Shown here: in pieces, positions 48,038 to 54,627 of the stretch | Numbering within the stretch: the first letter of the stretch is position 1 | Layout: each line of letters begins with the position of its first letter | Origin: UBA2882 sp964619485 | GTDB taxonomy: Bacteria > Bacillota > Clostridia > Lachnospirales > Lachnospiraceae | Assembly: GCA_964619485.1 (NCBI GenBank) | Contig: CAZUCI010000009.1 | Coordinates: forward strand, 1 to 54,627 | Reading direction: 5' to 3' | Length of the DNA stretch: 54,627 nucleotides | Made by a program: the position numbers and the translations under genes | Notes under the pieces: generated by a model | What the model was told of the DNA's origin: nothing | The model's database searches: none | The model's input: only the letters and a program-made list of their open reading frames with translations

Positions 48038-50190
48038 TGAAAAAATACGTAAAAATAATTGCAGCATTATGCGTCGTTTCTCTTCTGGGATCGGCAAACT
48101 TTACGAAAGTTTCTGCCACGACAGTCTCCGACGCATCTATAGAAAAAGAGGAATCCATTGTTGATGACACGATTCCCTATGCCAGCGATCAGATTATAGT
48201 TGTCATGGAGGAGGACGGGGCAGAAGCCCTGGCAGAATATTCCATGGAGGTATCAGCCGCTGTTGCCATAGGTACAGAAGAAACATCAGCCATGGATACC
48301 GAAGCCACATCAGCCACGGACCCCGCCGAAGCCGCTGTGGCAGTGGAGGAAAATCTGGAAGGCAGCGAAGATGCACTTCAGTTTGCTGTTGTAGAGCTTG
48401 AGGAGGATATGTCTGTAAAAGAGGCAGTGGAGCTTTACAGCGATTTGCCCGGAGTTGCTTTTGCACAGCCAAACTACATTTACGAGCCGGAGGAAGTAGA
48501 AGGAGTACAACCGGTCAGTGAGGAACTTCAGTTGGTCGGAGAGGAACAGCAGCCGATCAGTGAAGGAACACTTTCTGCAGAGACATCCTATTCCCAATGG
48601 TATTTGAATAAATTGAATATGACAGATACATGGGCTTTAATGGATTCTGTTCCAACCAATAAGGTCAGAACCGTTGTGCTGGACACAGGCATAGACACCA
48701 CACATCCTGATTTAAAGGCGAATATCAATATTCCGCTTTGTGTCAACTCATCGACCAATCCGGTACATGCCTCAACAGAATGGTACAAGGCACATGGAAC
48801 CCATGTGGCAGGAATTATCGGTGCAGTCAATGACAATGGGTTCGGCGTTCAGGGCATGAGCGATAACCGTGCAGAGCTGGTATCGGTCTGTGTCAGTGAT
48901 GGAAGCAACATGTATACCTCCTATGTGGCAAGAGGAATCGATTATGCAATCAGTATTGGTACAAAGGTCATGAATGTCAGCCTTGGGGTTTATTCCAATG
49001 ATACGACGCTGGAAAACGCCATGAGAAAGGCATATAATGCAGGCATTTTTGTTGTGACAAGTGCGGGAAATAATGGCACGGATGCACCGCATTATCCATC
49101 AGGATATTCGACCTGCATCGGAGTCATTAATACCAATCAGAGCAATTTGAGAAGCAGCAGCTCCAATTATGGAACAGATAACTTTATCAGTGCACCGGGA
49201 AATTCCATTACAAGCACCTATCCGGTTTCACTTAACTCCTATGTCTCCAGCAGCGGAACCTCGATGGCATCGGCGGTAGCTGCGGGCCTTGCAGTTGATA
49301 TTTATTCCGTGAACCCGAATTACACCATAGAACAGGTCAAAAATATTATGGCTTCCACAGCGACAGATATCTATGCATCAGGCTTTGATGCAGATTCCGG
49401 CTGGGGAATCATTAATCCCAAAGAAGCAATGAGCCAGGTGACAGGCAGTGTAGCCGGAACCGTTGATTTTGTTAAAAGATTATATACCTACTGCCTGAAC
49501 AGAGAGGCTGATGCAGGAGGATTGGATACCTGGGTTGGACGACTGGAAGAAAATGATATCAATGGCGCCCAGGCCGCTCAGGGCTTCCTGTTCAGTGATG
49601 AGTTTAAGAACAGAAATACCGGAAACAGCGAGTACGTGGATATTTTATACCGTGTATTTATGGACCGCGAAGCAGACACGGAAGGAAAAGCATACTGGAT
49701 TAATAAGCTGGAAAATGGAATGTCCAGACTTTACGTCATGAATGGCTTTTCCGGCTCCACAGAATTTAATAACATCTGCAGCGGATATGGCATAGAGGCC
49801 GGAAATGCTCCCAGCGGAGAGGTGCGTGACCAGAATGAAGGTGTTACCGGATTTGTGGCAAGACTTTATACAAAAGCCCTGGGAAGAGACTATGATATAG
49901 ACGGATTAAATGACTGGTGCGGCAGAATTATGAACGGATCCTGGAGTGCTTATCAGGTCTCCACAGACGGATTTTTCCACTCACAGGAGTTTGGAAATAA
50001 GCATACCGGAAATGGTGAATTTGTCAAAATTCTTTATCGGACCTATCTGGACCGTGAGTACGATCAGGCAGGATACAACTACTGGGTTGCCAAGCTGAAC
50101 CAGGGAGAGAGCAGAGACAGCGTCATCGCCGGCTTTGCAAATTCACAGGAGTTTGCAAATATTATGAAATCCTATGGACTGAGTTTCTAA
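48034..50190 (+). CDS. Secreted subtilisin-like serine protease (S8) with DUF4214 repeats
   Basis: 718 residues from the ATG at 48034, which overlaps the glucosaminidase stop codon; 48037 is an equal alternative. Signal peptide 1-about 24 (IIAALCVVSLLGSANF). An inhibitor-I9-like propeptide (about 45-145, DQIIVVMEEDGAEAL, then YSDLPGVAFAQPNYIYEPEE) is interrupted by an acidic Thr/Ala/Glu-rich stretch. Catalytic triad: aspartate in VVLDTGIDTTHPDL (about 216), histidine in HGTHVAGIIGAV (about 253), serine in SSSGTSMASAVAAGLA (about 410), with the oxyanion asparagine in TSAGNNGT. DUF4214 repeats run from about 476 to the end. Substrates are unknown; maturation of the neighbouring secreted enzymes is an appealing guess. 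Confidence 0.93.
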   Translation: MMKKYVKIIAALCVVSLLGSANFTKVSATTVSDASIEKEESIVDDTIPYASDQIIVVMEEDGAEALAEYSMEVSAAVAIGTEETSAMDTEATSATDPAEAAVAVEENLEGSEDALQFAVVELEEDMSVKEAVELYSDLPGVAFAQPNYIYEPEEVEGVQPVSEELQLVGEEQQPISEGTLSAETSYSQWYLNKLNMTDTWALMDSVPTNKVRTVVLDTGIDTTHPDLKANINIPLCVNSSTNPVHASTEWYKAHGTHVAGIIGAVNDNGFGVQGMSDNRAELVSVCVSDGSNMYTSYVARGIDYAISIGTKVMNVSLGVYSNDTTLENAMRKAYNAGIFVVTSAGNNGTDAPHYPSGYSTCIGVINTNQSNLRSSSSNYGTDNFISAPGNSITSTYPVSLNSYVSSSGTSMASAVAAGLAVDIYSVNPNYTIEQVKNIMASTATDIYASGFDADSGWGIINPKEAMSQVTGSVAGTVDFVKRLYTYCLNREADAGGLDTWVGRLEENDINGAQAAQGFLFSDEFKNRNTGNSEYVDILYRVFMDREADTEGKAYWINKLENGMSRLYVMNGFSGSTEFNNICSGYGIEAGNAPSGEVRDQNEGVTGFVARLYTKALGRDYDIDGLNDWCGRIMNGSWSAYQVSTDGFFHSQEFGNKHTGNGEFVKILYRTYLDREYDQAGYNYWVAKLNQGESRDSVIAGFANSQEFANIMKSYGLSF

Positions 50191-50193
50191 AAA

Positions 50194-50219
50194 GGACTAT
50201 AATAAACTAAATATAGTCT
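50194..50219 (+). terminator. Weak stem-loop after the protease gene
   Basis: GACTATA (50195-50201) pairs with TATAGTC (50212-50218) around an AT-rich loop; no proper T run. A TTGACA follows at 50219 but has no matching -10. Confidence 0.3.
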
Positions 50220-50324
50220 TGACATAGACATAAGACACAAGATGAGGCATTGAATAATAAATAGGGCATTAGTGCGCTGATATCAAAGGTGACACCTCAT
50301 GCCAAGAAAAGGGGAAATTCGTTT

Positions 50325-52316
50325 ATGAACAAGAAAACAGTAGCATGTCTGCTTGCCCTGGCGATGACCGGGACAACAATCACAACACCTGTTTTTGCAG
50401 CACCAGCTGCTCAGGCAGCAGAACAAATGGAAGAAGATGTAACAGAACAGGAAACTGTAACAGAACAGGAAGCTGCAACAGGACAGGAAAAATCAGTAAC
50501 AGAACAAGAGATTGAGACAGAAAAAGAACTTTCTGCCAACACACTTTCGGAGAATGAACTGGAAGAGGAAACGGTGTATTCCTACAGTGGATATACTTCT
50601 TTGGAAAAACAGTCAAAATACACAATAGGGTCCGCATACCGTAATCTGTACAGCTATGCAATCAATTACGGATTTTACAGCTCCAATCCAAATGCGGAGA
50701 ATCCATACTCAGTAGGAGCCTTATCGGATCAGCATGTCATGAAAGCGTTAGACAGTGTTAATCTCATGAGAACCATTGCAGGTCTGCCAAATGTATCTTT
50801 GAATTCCAGTCTGGTAACACAGGCACAGCAGGGAGCTCTTGTGCTGGCAGCCAATGACCAGCTGAATCAGTATCCTTCACAGCCAGCCAATATGGCAGCC
50901 AATATCTATGCAGGTGGGCGAACAGCAACCCAGTACAGCAATATTGCCAGTGGAACAGATACCGGCCTTGCATCCTATGTCAAAGGATTTATGGATGACA
51001 AACAGGCTTCCCAGGTTGCAAATGTTGCAGAGAGAAGATATATCTTAAACCCTCAGCTTGGAAAAACAGCATTTGGATATGCAACCAGGAGAAACAGCAG
51101 AACCTATGCGCTGATGTACAATAATGATACCAGTGCTTCAACCAAGGATTACGACTTTATTTCCTGGCCTGCTTCAGGAAACTTCCCGGCAGAGCTCTGT
51201 CGCGCTGACATGCCATGGTCTGTTTCCTTAAATCCAAATAAATTCAAGGTCTCAGCACTGAATATAAATGATATTACTGTCACAATTACCGCACCAAACG
51301 GAAAAGAAAAGAAAATTGTGGCAAAGGATAACCAGAATGACAAGTATGATACAACAAAATCCTACTTCAACATCAATTTAGATTCCTATGGTATTGCCAA
51401 TGCCATTATTTTCAGACCTGGTACCGCAGACTTTGGAACCAACAATCTGAACGGAACCTACAGCGTTGTCGTTCGTGGTGTAAAAGAATCAAGCGGCAAG
51501 GCAGCTATCATCTCCTATAATGTTGAGTGTTTTAATGCCGGAGACTATAAGGGCGGAGATAACGATGCAGCCATGGACGATACTCAGGTAAGCGGCTTCG
51601 TAAACAGACTCTACACCCTCTGCTTTAACAGAGCAGCAGATGATGAGGGAATGGTTACCTGGAAAAATGCCCTTGTAAACAGAACCAAATCCGGTGCTGA
51701 TGTTGCCAAAGGATTTTTCTTCAGCCAGGAAATGAACAACCGAAAATTAAGTGACAGTGAATTCCTGGAGATTTTATACAGAGTTATGATGAACAGAGCT
51801 TCAGATGCAGGCGGAAAAGCATACTGGACCGAACGATTAAATGCAGGTATGAGCCGTGAAGGAATCTATAAAGGCTTTGCAGAATCCACAGAATTCCAGA
51901 ATGTATGTGATGCTTATGGTATTACAAGAGGAACAGCAGCTGTCAGCCAGGGACGTGATCTGAATGCCGGCGCAACCATGTTTGTATCCAGACTGTATAC
52001 ACAGGCACTGGGCAGAGCCTATGATGTCAACGGCCTGAATGACTGGTGTAAGCGAATCAACAATAAAACCTGGAGCGTTACCGACGTGGCAACTACCGGA
52101 TTTTTCCATTCTCCGGAATTTACAAATAAAAACTTAAGTAACCGTGAATATGTAAAAGTGTTGTACCGCACCTTCCTTGGAAGAGAATATGATGCAGCCG
52201 GTCTGGCAGACTGGTGTGCAAAGCTCGACAGTGGAAAACAGAGCAGGGACGAAGTATTAAGAGGATTCAGCAATTCTGTGGAATTTGCTAATATTAAAAA
52301 AGCTTACGGATTCTAA
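50325..52316 (+). CDS. Secreted CAP/SCP-like domain protein with DUF4214 repeats
   Basis: 663 residues from the ATG at 50325 (ribosome site AAAAGGGG; the frame extends to 50289). Signal peptide 1-about 28 (VACLLALAMTGTTITTPVFAA), then a Glu/Thr/Gln-rich repeat stretch (TEQE-like, about 38-75). Residues about 125-270 follow the CAP/YkwD pattern of clostridial proteins: ALDSVNLMRTIAGLPNVSLNSSLVTQAQQGALVLAAND, YVKGFMDDKQASQVANVAERRYILNPQLGKTAFGYA. The histidines normally seen at 'sHyP' and 'HRrwiLnP' are replaced (NQYP, ERRYILNP). A beta domain (about 290-405) precedes DUF4214 units at about 422 and 550, ending EFANIKKAYGF. CAP function is poorly known; loss of the histidines argues for binding rather than catalysis. 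Confidence 0.82.
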   Translation: MNKKTVACLLALAMTGTTITTPVFAAPAAQAAEQMEEDVTEQETVTEQEAATGQEKSVTEQEIETEKELSANTLSENELEEETVYSYSGYTSLEKQSKYTIGSAYRNLYSYAINYGFYSSNPNAENPYSVGALSDQHVMKALDSVNLMRTIAGLPNVSLNSSLVTQAQQGALVLAANDQLNQYPSQPANMAANIYAGGRTATQYSNIASGTDTGLASYVKGFMDDKQASQVANVAERRYILNPQLGKTAFGYATRRNSRTYALMYNNDTSASTKDYDFISWPASGNFPAELCRADMPWSVSLNPNKFKVSALNINDITVTITAPNGKEKKIVAKDNQNDKYDTTKSYFNINLDSYGIANAIIFRPGTADFGTNNLNGTYSVVVRGVKESSGKAAIISYNVECFNAGDYKGGDNDAAMDDTQVSGFVNRLYTLCFNRAADDEGMVTWKNALVNRTKSGADVAKGFFFSQEMNNRKLSDSEFLEILYRVMMNRASDAGGKAYWTERLNAGMSREGIYKGFAESTEFQNVCDAYGITRGTAAVSQGRDLNAGATMFVSRLYTQALGRAYDVNGLNDWCKRINNKTWSVTDVATTGFFHSPEFTNKNLSNREYVKVLYRTFLGREYDAAGLADWCAKLDSGKQSRDEVLRGFSNSVEFANIKKAYGF

Positions 52317-52317
52317 T

Positions 52318-54411
52318 ATGAAAACAGTACATTTGGATAAGAGAAAAGGACAGACATTTTTTCTCCTTACAGCAGCTATCATTGTTTTGGAAATAATATT
52401 CTTCAGACAGGTCATCTTCAACGATGGCCTGTTTGGCGATGCAGCGGACAGCCTTTTAAACAACATGCTTGCGGAACACTGGTTTCAATTCCTGCTTGGT
52501 AAAGAAAGCTGGAATGACTTACTTGTTTTTTATCCACTTTTTAACACCATTTCCTATTCGGATATGGGACTTGGCTTTGCTTTCCCATATGTGATTTTCC
52601 GTCTGCTGGGGATGAACCTCTATCTTTCCAATAAAATTTCTCTCATCTGCCTCCATGTATTTGGGAGCCTCTGTCTGGCATGGTTTCTCAACAAAAAACT
52701 AAAAGTAAATACCGTTTGGACCCTGATCGGCGTGACGGTCTTTTCCTATTCGGGAGTATATTATGGGCTGATTAATCACACACAGATGTTTACCGTCAGC
52801 TTCCTTCCGTTCGTGATTTTAATGATCTATGACTATCTGGAAAGTGCAATAAAGGAAGAAAAGAGCAAAAAGAGATTTCTCTTTCTCTTTTTTGCAGTTG
52901 CCTCCATGGTGCTTTTGTTTTATACAGCCTTCTATGTGGGCTATTTTCTCGCCATTTTTTGCCTGATTCTCTTTGCAGTCTGGATTGTAATGGCACTTTG
53001 CATCAAAAGAGCATATCTGAAGAATGCATGGCTCTTTATGAAAAAGCACTGCCTGGAGCTTCTCGCTGCCTGTGTGGGAGCCGTTATTCTGCTTATCCCG
53101 TTTTTGTATTCCTACCTGCCTACCATGAAAAGAGTGGGAAGCCGCTCCTGGGAGGTGGTGGAGGAATTGATGCCGGAGCTTAGAAACGTGCTGGATTTAA
53201 GTCCCAATACTGTTTTATATGGCAGGCTCCTGAGCAGCCTTCAGTATGCAGGAAATGCAAGCATGGAGGGCGATGTCAACTTCTCTGTTATCACGATAGT
53301 TCTCCTTGTGGTTTTAACCGCTGTTTATATCAAAAAAAATAAAAGGACAGAGTCCTTTCTCATTGCAGGAATCTTACTGACCTCTCTTTTATCCATTTTG
53401 CTTGTTGTAAAGTTTGGAGAGACATCACTCTGGTATGTATTCTACGCCTTTTTGCCCGGAGCTTCTGCACTGAGAGCTATTGGCAGATACTACCTCTTCC
53501 TGCATCTTCCGATGGGAATTCTCATAGCCTACTGTGGAAATGCACTTTGGATGGAAAAGTGTAAGGACCCCAAAAAGAGTAAGAGCTCCATAAAGAGTAA
53601 AGGTTCCCAAAAGAATAAAGATTCCCAAAAGAGTACCTGGGTGCCATTGGCAATTCCAATACTATTGTTTGCGCTGGTTCTCCTGGCAAATATGAAATTT
53701 CATATCTATTCTGACTGGAGCATCCATGAGGAAGAAGATAAAATGTCCCAAATTGCTGATCCTCCAAAGGATTGTGAGGCAATGTTCCTGTATCAGGACG
53801 AACAGAACGGAAAGGTTGATGGAAAATCTATTGACTGCGCTTACTGGCAGATGAAGGCATGGCAGATTGCGTCACAAAAGGGCATTAAAACCATTAATGG
53901 ATATTCGGGAAATAATCCGGATGACTGGAACATGGTGGAAAATGATAAACCGAACAGCCTGGCAGCAGCGTGGTGCTGGATTGACCAGTATCAGCTGGAG
54001 CATGTATATTTTTATAATCTGTCGACCAATGAGTGGACGCCGGCAAAAGAAGCCCACATAGCTTATGAGATGAGTACAGTACAGGTGGGCGTTAAGGACG
54101 GAACGAAAGAGGGCAGCGTGGCAGTTCTTAAGCCCAATGGGGTCGTCATTGGACCCTTCGCAGACCTCCCGGCGGGAGAATATACGGTATCCATTCTGGG
54201 AGAAAAGCTGTCGAATGTATCCTATGACTGCGTGGCTGGTGGAGTAATGTATAATCTGGTCGGAGAGGAACTCGTGCATAATGACTCGGAAATCCGATAT
54301 ACATTAAGACTGGACCAACTTACGAAATCTCTGGAATTTCGCGTGATTAATTCAGACAAAGCTGATTGCATTGTTGACAAAATTGAAATTAAGACTTGTA
54401 TTCCTGATTAA
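52318..54411 (+). CDS. Large polytopic membrane protein (YfhO/GT-C-like), putative glycosyltransferase
   Basis: 697 residues from ATG 52318, one base after the CAP gene stop. About 12 membrane helices in residues 1-470. The first extracellular loop has FNDGLFGDAADSLLNNMLAEHW, acidic like the loop-1 D/E motif of GT-C glycosyltransferases. SYSDMGLGFAFPYVIF and PGASALRAIGRYYLFLHLPMGILIAYC recall YfhO-type proteins known in lipoteichoic-acid or glycolipid glycosylation. A Lys/Ser repeat loop (SIKSKGSQKNKDSQKS, about 422-440) precedes the last helix, and the C-terminal 220 residues are an extracytoplasmic beta-rich domain. Likely role: adding a sugar at the outer face to a glycan or to the secreted proteins upstream. 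The family call is tentative. Confidence 0.65.
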   Translation: MKTVHLDKRKGQTFFLLTAAIIVLEIIFFRQVIFNDGLFGDAADSLLNNMLAEHWFQFLLGKESWNDLLVFYPLFNTISYSDMGLGFAFPYVIFRLLGMNLYLSNKISLICLHVFGSLCLAWFLNKKLKVNTVWTLIGVTVFSYSGVYYGLINHTQMFTVSFLPFVILMIYDYLESAIKEEKSKKRFLFLFFAVASMVLLFYTAFYVGYFLAIFCLILFAVWIVMALCIKRAYLKNAWLFMKKHCLELLAACVGAVILLIPFLYSYLPTMKRVGSRSWEVVEELMPELRNVLDLSPNTVLYGRLLSSLQYAGNASMEGDVNFSVITIVLLVVLTAVYIKKNKRTESFLIAGILLTSLLSILLVVKFGETSLWYVFYAFLPGASALRAIGRYYLFLHLPMGILIAYCGNALWMEKCKDPKKSKSSIKSKGSQKNKDSQKSTWVPLAIPILLFALVLLANMKFHIYSDWSIHEEEDKMSQIADPPKDCEAMFLYQDEQNGKVDGKSIDCAYWQMKAWQIASQKGIKTINGYSGNNPDDWNMVENDKPNSLAAAWCWIDQYQLEHVYFYNLSTNEWTPAKEAHIAYEMSTVQVGVKDGTKEGSVAVLKPNGVVIGPFADLPAGEYTVSILGEKLSNVSYDCVAGGVMYNLVGEELVHNDSEIRYTLRLDQLTKSLEFRVINSDKADCIVDKIEIKTCIPD

Positions 54412-54414
54412 TTT

Positions 54415-54470
54415 ACGGTATATTAACGCTATACCGTTTTAAAAAAGATGCAAGTCTTTTTTGTATCTAA
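54415..54470 (+). terminator. Tandem terminators after the last gene
   Basis: First stem ACGGTATA (54415-54422) with TATACCGT (54430-54437) and TTTT after it; second stem AAAAAAGA (54441-54448) with TCTTTTTT (54455-54462). Both lie right after the stop at 54411. Confidence 0.8.
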
Positions 54471-54627
54471 TCTATTTGCCCTTAAGGGGCATTTCTGTCG
54501 GACCTCGTCCGGCATCCGGCTATTTCAGCCAACTATTCAACGATAAACAAAATGAAAACTGCGTGAAAAAACATTGATAAAACGATTACATTTTGATAAT
54601 ATCAGAGTAAGAGTTCATGCTTTTTTA
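54471..54627. other. Right-edge intergenic sequence
   Basis: Contains a small TGCCC..GGGCA stem (54477-54492) and GGAC..GTCC-type repeats, but no open frame with a ribosome site. Confidence 0.5.

Noticed and set aside
1..54627. tRNA or rRNA genes
   Set aside because: No tRNA cloverleaf or rRNA-like sequence was noticed on either strand when reading the intergenic regions.

Overview
The window looks like a chromosomal exopolysaccharide (EPS) / cell-surface region of a low-to-moderate G+C, spore-forming-lineage Firmicute, most likely a gut Lachnospiraceae (Roseburia/Blautia/Agathobacter-like). The reasons are two Spo0A-type DNA-binding proteins, Gram-positive signal peptides, strong AGGAGG ribosome binding sites, a Wzz/CapA-type co-polymerase, and long secreted proteins with C-terminal DUF4214 repeats. 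Species level cannot be fixed from the sequence alone.

Layout. (1) 1-2.2 kb: tail of a lysophospholipid acyltransferase, a 138-bp palindrome, a divergent-PAP2 membrane protein and an AraC regulator. (2) 2.3-6.8 kb: GDP-sugar operon (GDP-fucose synthase-like, mannose-1-P guanylyltransferase, and a pseudo-guanylyltransferase/cupin/phosphomannose isomerase fusion). (3) 6.8-11.8 kb: a receiver-less Spo0A DNA-binding protein behind a terminator-containing leader, then an operon with a short NeuB-like synthase and a CDP-6-deoxyhexose cassette (RfbF, RfbH, RfbG). (4) 11.9-15.6 kb: a PD-(D/E)XK/Rpn-like protein, a GHKL sensor kinase and a Spo0A-like response regulator, with a 15-codon micro-ORF on the opposite strand between them. 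(5) 15.6-22.5 kb: first polymer-assembly block (priming phosphotransferase on the minus strand; then TagA/WecG, GT4, Stealth, Wzy-like and Wzx-like genes). (6) 22.5-22.9 kb: an array of four alternating palindromes. (7) 22.9-27.8 kb: threonine aldolase, GNAT, co-polymerase with a degenerate kinase domain, O-antigen ligase/polymerase. (8) 27.8-34.4 kb: three secreted enzymes with DUF4214 repeats (amidase, two DUF5722 glycosidase-like proteins). (9) 34.5-43.7 kb: second assembly block with another priming transferase, a run of six glycosyltransferases and two small accessory proteins. (10) 43.6-45.8 kb: repeat-rich non-coding DNA containing two copies of a structured element around a PD-(D/E)XK-like gene, with a 100-N assembly gap inside a tandem repeat. 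(11) 45.8-54.4 kb: three more secreted DUF4214 proteins (glucosaminidase, subtilisin-like protease, CAP-like) and a large polytopic membrane protein.

How they fit together: sugar-nucleotide supply (GDP- and CDP-linked deoxy sugars, possibly a nonulosonate-like sugar), two priming enzymes, glycosyltransferases, flippase, polymerases and a chain-length protein make one or two surface glycans. Six secreted wall- or polymer-acting proteins all end in the same DUF4214 repeats and have no LPXTG or other visible anchor. The most attractive idea is that DUF4214 tethers these proteins to, or lets them act on, the polymer encoded around them. Control may come from the Spo0A-like proteins and the kinase/regulator pair with its candidate micro-peptide. 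A recurring oddity is the abundance of short tandem repeats, both inside coding regions (in frame) and in the intergenic elements.
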